Shown here: positions 1 to 7,602 of the stretch, one piece after another
Layout: the number at the start of each line of letters is the position of its first letter
Position numbering within the stretch: position 1 is the stretch's first letter
Assembly: GCA_016930795.1 (NCBI GenBank)
Contig: JAFGFY010000052.1
Location: 1 to 49,006, forward strand
Length of the DNA stretch: 49,006 bases
Source: Deltaproteobacteria bacterium
GTDB taxonomy: Bacteria; Desulfobacterota; DSM-4660; Desulfatiglandales; HGW-15
Reading direction: 5' to 3'
Translations under genes and position numbers: made by a program
Notes under the pieces: generated by a model
Told to the model about the DNA's origin: nothing
The model's input: only the letters and a program-made list of their open reading frames with translations
The model's database searches: none

Positions 1-702
1 ACCAAGGCCAAGCCAGGTCGTTTTGCCTTGGCAGAAGGAAGCACACTGTTCCTTGATGAGATTGGGGACCTCCCGCATCACTTGCAGGTCAAACTGTTGC
101 GGGTCCTTCAGGAAAAAACTTACGAGCCTCTCGGAGGCATTAAGACTTTGAAGGCCGATGTCCGAATAGTAGCTGCTACGAACCATAGACTTGAGACAAT
201 GATCGCAGAGGGGACCTTCAGGCAGGATCTTTTTTACAGAATTAATGTCATTGAGTTGGAAATCCCACCGCTTCGGGAACGAATGGAAGACTTGCCACTG
301 CTTGTGAATCATTTTATCAGGCGTTTCTCAGCCATTCACGATAAAGATATCAGCGGTGTCGCGAATGATGCTTTGAATATATTGATAAGCCATGATTATC
401 CAGGAAATGTAAGGGAGCTAGAAAATATCATCGAACATGGCTGTGTCCTTTGTCCCGGTAATTTGATCCGAACAAAGCATTTACCGGAATGGTTGCGACC
501 CGAAATAGAAAACACAGTGACAGCATCAAACCTGGCAGAAGTCGAAAAGCAATTTATCACATCAATTCTAAAGAAGAACAAATGGAATCGGCTTGCTACC
601 GCCAAAGAATTGAAAATCCACAAAACTACGCTGTTTCGTAAAATGAAAAAACTTCATATCGAGCCTCCTGATCATACTGTAAAATCCAATAAAGAAAAAT
701 AA
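1..702 (+). CDS. sigma54-dependent transcriptional activator, C-terminal part (cut by window start)
   Basis: The reading frame is open from base 1, so this is the 3' part of a longer gene. The fragment holds the second half of an NtrC-type AAA+ domain: the segment that follows the GAFTGA loop, Walker B LFLDEIGDL near fragment residues 15-24, VRIVAATN, and the arginine-finger region FRQDLFYRINV. It ends with a Fis-type helix-turn-helix (NRLATAKELKIHKTTLFRKM). Such proteins remodel sigma54 RNA polymerase at -24/-12 promoters; the sensing domain lies outside the window. It sits directly upstream of a cluster of NifX-like and Mrp-like genes, as the sigma54 activator of the Desulfovibrio orange-protein operons does, so control of that cluster is a reasonable inference. 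I found no convincing -24/-12 element in the window. Confidence 0.93.
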   Translation, partial: TKAKPGRFALAEGSTLFLDEIGDLPHHLQVKLLRVLQEKTYEPLGGIKTLKADVRIVAATNHRLETMIAEGTFRQDLFYRINVIELEIPPLRERMEDLPLLVNHFIRRFSAIHDKDISGVANDALNILISHDYPGNVRELENIIEHGCVLCPGNLIRTKHLPEWLRPEIENTVTASNLAEVEKQFITSILKKNKWNRLATAKELKIHKTTLFRKMKKLHIEPPDHTVKSNKEK

Positions 703-925
703 AATAGCAATATTGCAGTCAAAGATATCCTGGCAAGTAGCGATTTTGCACCCATTCCTTGGTCCATGTTCTTTGCCTCTAGCCTTTATGAATCATATCA
801 TGCTGAAATATTTCGAACAATTGATCGGATAGACCCAACTGTTTTTTATGGCATCCATTGTGCATATTAAAAGAAGTGAATAGGGCATAATTTAATATCA
901 ACCTCATAGATGAAAGGAGGTTACC

Positions 926-1123
926 ATGGCAGAGGAAACTTACTATTATGATAGGGATGAAATGAGCACAGACACCCATAAGCCCGCGCGTCCTTTGAAG
1001 TTTTTCAAAGACAAAGACGGATACGGTTGGCTCTGCGATAAGGATATTGATCCGGAAAGAGATTTAAGAAAACAAGGTTGCTGGCGGTGCGACGAGATGG
1101 CTTTTCCGACCGGAGGACGTTAA
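926..1123 (+). CDS. small CxxC-containing hypothetical protein (65 aa)
   Basis: A 65-residue acidic soluble protein with no family that I recognise. An excellent ribosome-binding site (AAAGGAGG, about 914-921) lies 4-5 bases before the ATG. It has three cysteines: WLCDK near residue 36, then CWRC near residues 52-55. A CxxC plus a third Cys suggests metal binding or a rubredoxin-like knuckle, but this is only a guess. There is no signal peptide or membrane segment. A short GAGATG/CATCTC hairpin follows the stop codon (about 1131-1148) without a T-run. Its position between the sigma54 activator and the NifX-permease gene suggests it belongs to the same metal-related island. Confidence 0.65.
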   Translation: MAEETYYYDRDEMSTDTHKPARPLKFFKDKDGYGWLCDKDIDPERDLRKQGCWRCDEMAFPTGGR

Positions 1124-1668
1124 TACGAATGAGATGGGATCTCATCTCTAAGGTCTTGGCGGATTATTTTATTCCGGCTGATTGATCCGCCATGACACTC
1201 AAGCACGAAAACGACGCACCTATCAGCATAATCTCGGTATAACCCTAAGGACACTGGATTGGCTTCCTTTCCTTACGGGGGAGCGTCTCTAGCTGCTGTA
1301 TAGTATTTTATGCCGCTTCCGGGGTATCCCCAAATACCTTGTGGTGATCTCCAGACTTAATTATCGCTTCATTTAAAATTACAGCAGATCCAGAGGAACG
1401 AGGGATCTGCTGTGGTGTTTCGACGGAGGCCAGCAAGCGAAGAGCAAAAGGGACGTGCTGAGACTTTATTCTTTCCTGATTAGTATCAAGAGTCAAAACA
1501 ATCTGCCCTCCAACAAGATATTGAGAGTACCCACATTGTTCTCCGATGAGCCTTTTATCTGACCGCTGCGACCTGAGACGCATTTATTGTATGCCCGAAG
1601 AAGGCATAAGTTTTATTCCTCATAACGAAATCCTGAGTTGTGAGGAGATGCTCCATTGAGGATCGCTA
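1124..1668. other. gene-poor interval with one doubtful minus-strand ORF and a hairpin
   Basis: About 545 bases without a convincing gene. One minus-strand frame (1308-1583, 91 codons) is open but has no ribosome-binding site, matches no family I know and has no clear compositional support. A perfect 6-bp hairpin, TATGCC/GGCATA (1590-1608), lies about 145 bases before the next gene. It could be an operator or a weak terminator. Confidence 0.4.
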
Positions 1669-1752
1669 TTGGATTGGCATTATGCCGTTAATCATTACAG
1701 ACAAAATGATTGGGGATCTTTTTTTTCAGAAGTGCCAAGAAAGGATAGCCCA

Positions 1753-2526
1753 TTGAAAATTGCGATTTCAACGGATGGTCATGATCTGAATTCGAGAGTG
1801 GAACACAGGTTCGGGACTTCTCGGTATCTGATCATCATTGATACGGAAACGATGGCCTTTGAGATTGTTCCGGATCTGGGGGCTAACGGACAAGGCAGCG
1901 GCATGCAGGCCGTAGCGGTCGCCATCGACAGGAAGGTTGATATGGTTTTGACCGGCTATTGCAGTCCGATGGGGGAAGAATATCTGTCGGCGCATAACAT
2001 CAAATTATTGACAGGCGTCGAAGGAACCGTGGGAGAAGTTATCGCGCGATATCAAAATGGTGATTATGATTATCCAAGACCCAGTGTACCGGATGATAGA
2101 ATCAGTAGAGACAAGCTCATTCATGCACTGAAGGTTTCAGGGGAACAGATCTTCAAGATCATGCCGATCATCTTGGGTGTGATCCTGCTTATAGGGCTTT
2201 TCCAGGTATTTGTGACTGAAGAGTGGGTCTCCTTCATATTTACCGGGAACCGCGCATTGGACACGTTTTTGGGAGCTTGCTTTGGTAGTCTTATTGCGGG
2301 CAATCCCATCAACAGCTACATCATCGGAGGAGAACTCCTGGATTTCGGCGTCGGTCTTTTTGGGGTGACGGCCTTCATCCTTGCATGGGTCAATGTCGGT
2401 TTGATCCAATTACCCGCCGAGGCAGCAGCCTTGTGCTGGAGATTCGCCCTAGTTAGGAACGGCCTCTCTTTTGTTCTTTCGATGTTAATCGCCACTCTCA
2501 CCGTAGGTATTCTGTCCTTTATTTAA
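1753..2526 (+). CDS. NifX-like domain fused to an integral-membrane permease half
   Basis: The first ~110 residues are a dinitrogenase Fe-Mo cofactor biosynthesis (NifX/NifB C-terminal-like) domain: LKIAIST at the start, RFGTSRYLIII, and AIDRKVDMVLTGYCSPMGEEYL. The rest holds about four hydrophobic segments with FGSLIAGNPINSYIIGGELL, resembling the UPF0718/DUF318 (ArsP-like) permease fold. I chose TTG at 1753 because AGAAAGGA ends 7 bases upstream and NifX-like proteins usually start with (M)KIAIS; the frame stays open back to TTG 1669, which would add 28 atypical residues. It is followed after 11 bases by another permease half, so the two probably form one transporter. Substrate unknown; a metal or oxyanion regulated by, or delivered to, the cytosolic NifX-like domain is an inference. 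The domain assignment is good, the function open. Confidence 0.8.
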   Translation: MKIAISTDGHDLNSRVEHRFGTSRYLIIIDTETMAFEIVPDLGANGQGSGMQAVAVAIDRKVDMVLTGYCSPMGEEYLSAHNIKLLTGVEGTVGEVIARYQNGDYDYPRPSVPDDRISRDKLIHALKVSGEQIFKIMPIILGVILLIGLFQVFVTEEWVSFIFTGNRALDTFLGACFGSLIAGNPINSYIIGGELLDFGVGLFGVTAFILAWVNVGLIQLPAEAAALCWRFALVRNGLSFVLSMLIATLTVGILSFI

Positions 2527-2537
2527 GGGTAAATTCC

Positions 2538-3062
2538 GTGATCAATCCCAGACTTTCCAATGCCATCCCCAAACGACGAATTCTTCAAAAATGGCTCTTT
2601 CCCGCCTCTGTCTTGGGCATCTATGGAATTCTCTTCATCGAAATGCCTGATAAGGCTTTTCAAGCCTTTGAATGCATCTGTAAGATTTCCGTCAATGTCC
2701 TTTTTCCATTCTGTCTCGTCTTCATCCTTATGGTGTTTTTAAATCTCTTCTTGACACCTTTGCATATTACAAAATGGCTTGATAAAGGCGTCTGTATCCG
2801 TGGAGTACTTCTCACGATGACAGCGGGAATCCTATCCACGGGTCCTATATATGCGTGGTATCCTTTGCTCAAAAACCTCCATAAAAGGGGTTTCCCCAAC
2901 TCATTGATCGCTGTTTTTTTGGGAAACAGGTCCGTCAAGCCCTTTCTTTTGCCGGTTATGATTTCCTATTTCGGGTGGGCATACACGCTGATATTAGCGG
3001 TTCTCAATGTCTTGGGCACACTACTGACCGGATACAGTGTCGGTTTTTTGGTCAAAAAATAA
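2538..3062 (+). CDS. permease half (UPF0718-like membrane protein)
   Basis: A 174-residue integral membrane protein with four or five hydrophobic segments. Motifs such as GILSTGPIYAWYPLLKNL and FLGNRSVKPFLLPVM are typical of the second half of UPF0718/DUF318 permeases. It starts at GTG 2538, 11 bases after the NifX-permease fusion stops; an AAGGGTAAATTCC stretch before it offers a weak ribosome-binding site. Full-length members of this family carry two such repeats in one chain; here they appear as two genes, the first with a fused NifX-like domain. A heteromeric permease is the simplest reading. Confidence 0.75.
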   Translation: MINPRLSNAIPKRRILQKWLFPASVLGIYGILFIEMPDKAFQAFECICKISVNVLFPFCLVFILMVFLNLFLTPLHITKWLDKGVCIRGVLLTMTAGILSTGPIYAWYPLLKNLHKRGFPNSLIAVFLGNRSVKPFLLPVMISYFGWAYTLILAVLNVLGTLLTGYSVGFLVKK

Positions 3063-3078
3063 CACGGACACAATTCTC

Positions 3079-3115
3079 ATAAGTCTGGTATATTGATCTG
3101 AAAATATACCTTATG
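3079..3115. terminator. hairpin between convergent genes
   Basis: The stem GGTATATT/AATATACC (3087-3094 with 3103-3110) is extended by CATAA/TTATG outside a small bulge. It lies between the plus-strand permease and the minus-strand ZIP gene, so it may terminate both transcripts. There is no long T-run, so confidence is moderate. Confidence 0.45.
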
Positions 3116-3161
3116 TGATCTTCGCGTCTAACCGCTCCTCTACCGCTCAACACGACTGTGC

Positions 3162-3893
3162 CTAAGTCTTCGAAAAAATGATAACGATAGCCACCAAGAT
3201 ACCGGCACCCAATGCAAAAAGGCTGTACCTTTTAGGTTCGGTTTCAGCCTGAGGCAAAAGATGAGTAGCTCCGACATATATGAGGGCGCCAGCTGAAAAG
3301 GATAGGAGGGTGCCCAAAAGAGGCTCCTCGATTCGACTGATGAATGGATACGATACGACCATGCCCAGGGGTGTGGTTAAGGCCGCGGTCAAAAACGCGA
3401 GAAACAATGATGTCCTTTCCTTAAAGCCACCCCTTATCAACAGCAGATACGTGATAATCCCTTCAGGGAATTCGTGAAGGACCATACCAGTGGCCGTCAA
3501 AATTCCGGTGAAGATACTCACGGTAAAGGTGATGGAATAGATAAATCCGTCGATAAAGGAGTGAAATCCTATTCCCAGCATAGGGACGAGGCCGATATCA
3601 TAATGTGCATCCGGGGCCTTGCCGCACACAAACGCGTTAATGAACCGATCAAACAGGTGCAGAGCGAGATAGCCGCCTAAAAGGTAGAAGGGGGCATTTG
3701 GATTCATGGAAAAGGCCTTGGGGATAATGTGCAAAAATGACACTGAAATCAGCACACCTGCCGCGAAACAAACAAAATAGATGGTATTCTCGCGGCCCCA
3801 TGCCTCGAAGCGGCGTATGACGTAAATGCCTATCGAGGTCACCAAAGCGGCCAGAGTGCTCGCTCCAAAAGCCGTCCAGAACGTGTTCTCCAT
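3162..3893 (-). CDS. ZIP family metal transporter
   Basis: A 243-residue membrane protein with about eight hydrophobic segments. The ZIP signature residues sit in transmembrane segments 4 and 5: GFHSFIDGFIYS and VLHEFPEGIITYLL, whose His/Glu residues form the binuclear metal site. ZIP proteins import divalent cations (Zn, Fe, Mn and others) into the cytosol; the exact ion cannot be read from sequence. The ATG at 3893 is preceded by TAGGAGA. It is the last of three minus-strand genes (radical SAM, zinc-ribbon, ZIP) that probably share a promoter before 5252. A metal importer fits the metal/cofactor theme of this island. Confidence 0.88.
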   Translation of the reverse strand: MENTFWTAFGASTLAALVTSIGIYVIRRFEAWGRENTIYFVCFAAGVLISVSFLHIIPKAFSMNPNAPFYLLGGYLALHLFDRFINAFVCGKAPDAHYDIGLVPMLGIGFHSFIDGFIYSITFTVSIFTGILTATGMVLHEFPEGIITYLLLIRGGFKERTSLFLAFLTAALTTPLGMVVSYPFISRIEEPLLGTLLSFSAGALIYVGATHLLPQAETEPKRYSLFALGAGILVAIVIIFSKT

Positions 3894-3909
3894 AGTATTC
3901 TCCTATTCT

Positions 3910-4133
3910 TTATTCTCGCGTCATAGCCGCGCCGCATTTTGGACATTTCTGCTCATAGCAGTGGATTCCCAATGATGCACTGCTCGTTCACCACAATTGG
4001 GGTAGACGCAATTTCCACCAGGTCTTACACCGAAACCTCCGCCTCGACCGCCGGGGCGACCCTCGTCTCGGCCCATTCCTCTACCTGTACCTGGTCCTTT
4101 CCCTTTCAGACCTGTTCTATCACGTCTTGGCAT
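3910..4133 (-). pseudogene. glycine-rich zinc-ribbon protein with a frameshift
   Basis: Translation from ATG 4133 (ribosome-binding site GGAGG 8 bases upstream) gives a Gly/Arg-rich N-terminus, MPRRDRTGLKGKGPGTGRG, then CVYPNCGERAVHH. In that frame the protein then loses sense and stops at about 3921. Shifting frame just after the two His codons (about 3970) restores GIHCYEQKCPKCGAAMTRE and a stop at 3910, which completes a double-knuckle zinc ribbon (C...C, then C, C..C). Proteins of this layout (Gly-rich head plus zinc ribbon) are common beside DUF134, NifX-like and Mrp genes in anaerobes. One missing base explains the break; it could be a mutation or an assembly error. The longer GTG start at 4142 overlaps the ribosome-binding site and is less likely. 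Confidence 0.75.
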
Positions 4134-4163
4134 TTGATTCACCTCCTTTCAATCTGTTTCTTA

Positions 4164-5252
4164 CTAAGATATTTCGCGCAGGTACGCCTGTACCTGTTCC
4201 AGACTTGTTTCTTGCGTGAAATTGTCCGAAAATCCCTTTAAACAATTCACGCAGAATGAAGGCGATTTTCCGCTTCTGTAGGTTCTCAGAAATCGCCTGT
4301 ATTCTTTCTGATGCCAGATCTCATCCAGGGAATTGTCTTTGATGTTTCCAAAACTCATCTTTTTCAGGGGCTGTTTTTGCTTTCTAAAATAGAAGTCATT
4401 TCTCCCTTGCACAGGGATTTGGGACATAACGCAAGGGAAGACGCCCCCATCAGAGCCTACGACAACAGCGTGTGCAGCGTTTTCCATGCAATGAAATTTC
4501 TCCATGAAAGGCGAAACAATATGAAAGTGTACTTCCGTACCCAGATTCTCAGAGTCTGCTCTGACTTGAAGCAGGCGATCCTTTAATTCCAGAAATTCTG
4601 CTTTTGGCAAAGAGAAAACAGATTCAGCCTCTATTTCCGCGTTGACCACAAGGGATAGGGAGCTGATAACGGCTTGTGCGACGCCTGCATTTGCCAAGAA
4701 GCCTGGAAGCTTGTCCAGATCGTCAAAACCTGAACGCATGAGCATGTAGGCAATATGAATCTTTGGGTTATCGGTCTGATACTTCGCCTTGGCCTTGTGG
4801 ATTTCATCAATGCATTCAAGAGTTTTTCTTATAGAAGTCCCCCTGCGTATCGAATCATTTCTTTCGTCTATACCGGCCAGAGAAAAGCCGATAAGGTCTA
4901 GGTCCTCTTTCACAAGGGCTTCGATCTTTTCGCGGCTAAGGAGGCTTCCGTTTGTCGTCGTGCCCACCATACAGCCGGCCTCCTTGGCGGCTCGTAACAT
5001 GTCGAAAAACTCGGGGTGGGTAAAGGGCTCTCCCCATCCCTGTAAATGCACAAGGTTCGTTTTTGCAAATGCGGGGATGAGATTTTGGAACAACTCCATT
5101 GTCAGGTATCTGTTCTGCCAATTTTTCTGGTATTCCGTGTGGGGACAATAAACGCATTTGCCGTTACAATATGAGCTGATTTCGATTTGAATCCACTCTA
5201 AGGAGGGATAACTTCGCTGAAAAAGATGGTTTATAAATTTCGGTCTTAGCAC
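4164..5252 (-). CDS. radical SAM / SPASM domain protein
   Basis: A 362-residue cytosolic radical SAM enzyme. The cluster motif CNGKCVYC (CxxxCxxC, residues 29-36) binds the SAM-cleaving [4Fe-4S]; the glycine-rich GWGEPFTHP and TTTNGSLL follow at the expected spacing. The C-terminal third carries SPASM-type cysteines (CMENAAHAVVVGSDGG..C and FCVNC), which would hold auxiliary cluster(s). SPASM enzymes modify peptides or build cofactors; the substrate here is unknown. It is the first gene of a minus-strand group with the zinc-ribbon and ZIP genes and diverges from the DUF134 gene. A small peptide substrate encoded nearby is possible but not shown. Confidence 0.88.
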   Translation of the reverse strand: MLRPKFINHLFQRSYPSLEWIQIEISSYCNGKCVYCPHTEYQKNWQNRYLTMELFQNLIPAFAKTNLVHLQGWGEPFTHPEFFDMLRAAKEAGCMVGTTTNGSLLSREKIEALVKEDLDLIGFSLAGIDERNDSIRRGTSIRKTLECIDEIHKAKAKYQTDNPKIHIAYMLMRSGFDDLDKLPGFLANAGVAQAVISSLSLVVNAEIEAESVFSLPKAEFLELKDRLLQVRADSENLGTEVHFHIVSPFMEKFHCMENAAHAVVVGSDGGVFPCVMSQIPVQGRNDFYFRKQKQPLKKMSFGNIKDNSLDEIWHQKEYRRFLRTYRSGKSPSFCVNCLKGFSDNFTQETSLEQVQAYLREIS

Positions 5253-5394
5253 GACTATATCTCCGTCCCTGTCAATAGGCCCCTAATATTCTTCATTAGG
5301 ACTCTTCTTTTTCAAAATTTTTCTAGGTTGAACTGCCCGCAAAAAGATAAATCTCTTTAAATTTAGATCCCTTCAGTTCTCCCTGTCAATATAA

Positions 5395-5471
5395 ATGAGC
5401 ATACGCTCGAAATAAAAACTTGACTTTTTAGAATATAGAGCTATATTATGAGCGTAAGCTCATAACTGGAG
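5395..5471 (+). promoter_or_regulatory. sigma70-type promoter with palindromic operators before the DUF134 gene
   Basis: A promoter is readable as TTGACT (5420-5425), 16 bases, TATATT (5442-5447). A perfect inverted repeat TTATGAGC-GTAA-GCTCATAA (5446-5465) overlaps the -10 element and the expected start of transcription. A second, imperfect copy, ATGAGC-ATAC-GCTCGA (5395-5410), lies just upstream of the -35 element. This is the layout of a repressor that occludes or loops over the promoter. The DUF134 protein itself is the obvious candidate binder (inference). The ribosome-binding site GGAG is at 5468-5471. Confidence 0.7.
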
Positions 5472-5477
5472 CAAAGA

Positions 5478-5816
5478 ATGCCGAGACCGAGAAAGCCTAG
5501 ATTTGTTCAGGGACGCCCCATTGTTGAATCCTTTGTCCCCACCAGCACGCCCCCATGGGGAACAGAGGAGGTCATCTTGTCTATAGAGGGGCTTGAGGCG
5601 ATCAAACTGAATGATCATCAAGGTCTTGATCAGGAGACTGCGGCCCGAATGATGAACGTCTCCCGTCAAACCTTTGGGAGGATCTTGATTGAGGCAAGGG
5701 CTATTGTTGCCGATGCCCTGGTTATGGGGAAAATCCTTCGAATCGAGGGTGGTCATTTTGAGATGCCGCCCGGAGGAAGAGGAAGATACCGTCGCCGATG
5801 GCGCGGCGGATTTTAA
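5478..5816 (+). CDS. DUF134 (UPF0251) family DNA-binding protein
   Basis: A 112-residue protein that begins MPRPRKPR, the usual UPF0251 opening. It carries a sigma-region-4-like helix-turn-helix (GLDQETAARMMNVSRQTFGR, residues ~50-69) and ends in a basic Gly/Arg-rich tail. Family members are small predicted regulators found in anaerobes beside Mrp, NifX-like and glycine-rich genes. The palindrome over its own promoter suggests autoregulation. The next gene starts 20 bases downstream and is surely co-transcribed. Confidence 0.88.
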   Translation: MPRPRKPRFVQGRPIVESFVPTSTPPWGTEEVILSIEGLEAIKLNDHQGLDQETAARMMNVSRQTFGRILIEARAIVADALVMGKILRIEGGHFEMPPGGRGRYRRRWRGGF

Positions 5817-5835
5817 TAGAAAGGAGGTGTTTGCT

Positions 5836-6228
5836 ATGCCAGGATTTGACGGAACAGGACCGGCCGGTATGGGACCTATGACCGGAGGCGCGCGAGGTTT
5901 CTGTAATCCTTCCTGGGCTTCTTATGGCCCAACATCGGCACGATGGGGGGGGTATGGACGCGGGTTTGGTCGCGGTTTTGGGCGTGCGCGCGGTTTCGGG
6001 CGTGGTGCCGGGTACGGCTGGGGCCGCGGCTTCGGCTGGCGCGGGTTCTTCCCACCCACTGGAGCCTTGGGTGGGCCGGCGTATGGAACCGGCTACGCCA
6101 ATCCCTATTATGCGCAGCCCGAAGACGAGATCAGGACCCTGAGAGATGAAGCCAAATATATGAAGGATGAACTCGATGCCATAAACAAACGCATTGAAGA
6201 ACTGGAAACGGAAGCTTCAGAAACATAA
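5836..6228 (+). CDS. glycine-rich DUF5320-type protein with C-terminal coiled coil
   Basis: A 130-residue protein. It opens with MPGFDGTGPAGMGPMTGG, the recognisable head of the DUF5320 family, then has a Gly/Arg/Phe-rich low-complexity middle (repeated GFGR/GRGF), and ends in a charged helix, DEIRTLRDEAKYMKDELDAI, that should form a coiled coil. AAGGAGG at 5821-5827 sets the ATG at 5836; the open frame extends to 5689 but overlaps the DUF134 gene. The family is of unknown function and is typical of anaerobes next to Mrp/NifX-like genes. Two strong hairpins follow the stop codon. Confidence 0.85.
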   Translation: MPGFDGTGPAGMGPMTGGARGFCNPSWASYGPTSARWGGYGRGFGRGFGRARGFGRGAGYGWGRGFGWRGFFPPTGALGGPAYGTGYANPYYAQPEDEIRTLRDEAKYMKDELDAINKRIEELETEASET

Positions 6229-6243
6229 GCTAGAGGGAAAAAT

Positions 6244-6324
6244 CTTCGTCAGGGTCTTGCCCTGTCCGAAGACATTGACATTTCTTGAAACCCCGCACTC
6301 AGTTCGAACCGAATTGAGTGCGGG
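6244..6324 (+). terminator. two tandem stem-loops after the DUF5320 gene
   Basis: The first hairpin is CTTCG-t-CAGGG / CCCTG-tc-CGAAG (6244-6271, loop TCTTG). The second is CCCGCACTCA / TGAGTGCGGG (6292-6324), whose stem continues inside through TTCG/CGAA. Neither has a clean T-run. They may end the DUF134 operon, or protect or attenuate the transcript. Confidence 0.5.
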
Positions 6325-6717
6325 AATGGTAACTCTGGATCATGCTTTACAGAAGAACACCGGCTTCCTGAAGACTGTGATCGTTCCACTCATACACAGC
6401 CCTATCAGAGATTCGCAAAGTTGCATTCCGGCAAGGTCATACCGTTGCATAGCCGATACCCTACCAGAAGGCTTTATTGCATCCCTGTAGGTCGAGTTCT
6501 CGTGTAACTTATTGATAAGGAGTCATTTATGTCAGGGTTAGACAGCCTTCTCGGTTTGGCATACACTTTACTCTCCACGTCAATACACCGAAAGGATACT
6601 TCATATGATGTTTCAAAATGCCTGACAAATCCGGGGCAGACTGATTGAACCCCAACTGAACACAAAGACACCGGAATCTATTATGGAATTCTGAGCATTG
6701 AGGAGTGATATTCAATA
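6325..6717. other. intergenic stretch with one candidate small ORF
   Basis: About 390 bases without a recognised gene. One candidate is a 39-codon ORF at 6529-6648 (+): it has a good AAGGAG six to seven bases before its ATG and starts MSGLDSLLGLAYTLLS, a short amphipathic or hydrophobic stretch. It resembles nothing I know and may be the decayed start of a longer gene. Confidence 0.35.
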
Positions 6718-7602
6718 ATGAGAGCCTACCTTGATTGCCTTCCCTGCTTTTTATCCCAAGCACTTCGAGCCGCAAGGATAGCAACAGACGATGAGAAAAA
6801 GATCAAAAACATACTGGATGAAGTGGGAATGTTGCTGAGGGATATTCCTCTGACAAGCTCGCCTCCGGAAAGTGGAAGATTGATCTACCATAAGATATGT
6901 GAGATGACGGGAAATCCGGATCCCTACAGAAAAATTAAGAGCGAAAGCACCAAAGAGGCCCTGTCTTTATATCCCTACTTGAAAGGTGAAGTTGAGAAGT
7001 CTGAGGATAGGCTCTTTACCGCCATGAAAATCGCCATCGCGGGAAACGTTATAGACTCTGGTGCTAATTGGGACTTTGATATAAGACATGATGTGAATGA
7101 GGTCCTTAATAGGGATTTTGCCATATGTGATTACGGTGTATTCAAAAAACGCTTAAATGAGTCACGCGAGATCCTGTACATTGGAGATAATGCTGGAGAA
7201 TGCGTCTTTGATCGAGTTCTTATAGAGGAAATGAAAAAGCCGACAATCTATGTCGTTAGAAGTGCGCCGATAATCAATGACGCTACCTATGAGGATGCTC
7301 TACAGGCCGGTATCAATAAAGTAGCGACGATCATATCCTCCGGCATGGATGGACCTGGAAATATTCTTGGAATATGCAGTGAAGAATTTAAAACGGTGTA
7401 CAAAAACGCAGATTTTGTTATCAGTAAAGGGCAGGGAAATTATGAAGCGCTTTCAAATGAGGAGCACCCCATTTTCTTTCTTTTAAAAACTAAGTGCCAA
7501 ATCATCGCCAGAGATATGGGCGTCACGGAAGGGGATATCGTGCTAAAGGGGATGCCTAGTAGAAGAAAAAGTGAACATGGGAGTCAAGATCCAGATGAGT
7601 AG
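6718..7602 (+). CDS. DUF89 family protein (ARMT1-like / damage-control phosphatase fold)
   Basis: A 294-residue cytosolic protein of the DUF89 family, in the shorter archaeal/bacterial subgroup. Visible features are the N-terminal CLPCFLSQ with its paired cysteines, the metal-site motif GDNAGECVFDRVLI, VVRSAPIINDAT, and KGQGNYEAL near the C-terminus. DUF89 proteins are metal-dependent phosphatases thought to remove damaged phospho-metabolites; the natural substrate of this subgroup is not established. GAGGAGTG precedes the ATG. The stop overlaps the start of the following ferredoxin gene, so the two are co-translated. Confidence 0.85.
   Translation: MRAYLDCLPCFLSQALRAARIATDDEKKIKNILDEVGMLLRDIPLTSSPPESGRLIYHKICEMTGNPDPYRKIKSESTKEALSLYPYLKGEVEKSEDRLFTAMKIAIAGNVIDSGANWDFDIRHDVNEVLNRDFAICDYGVFKKRLNESREILYIGDNAGECVFDRVLIEEMKKPTIYVVRSAPIINDATYEDALQAGINKVATIISSGMDGPGNILGICSEEFKTVYKNADFVISKGQGNYEALSNEEHPIFFLLKTKCQIIARDMGVTEGDIVLKGMPSRRKSEHGSQDPDE

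Noticed and set aside
703-925. TGGCAAG...TTTTGCA at ~743-762 as a sigma54 promoter for the gene at 926
   Set aside because: The GG and GC elements are about 4 bases too far apart for a -24/-12 promoter.
1308-1583. 91-codon minus-strand ORF
   Set aside because: No ribosome-binding site, no recognised motif and no operon context; kept only as a note in the interval entry.
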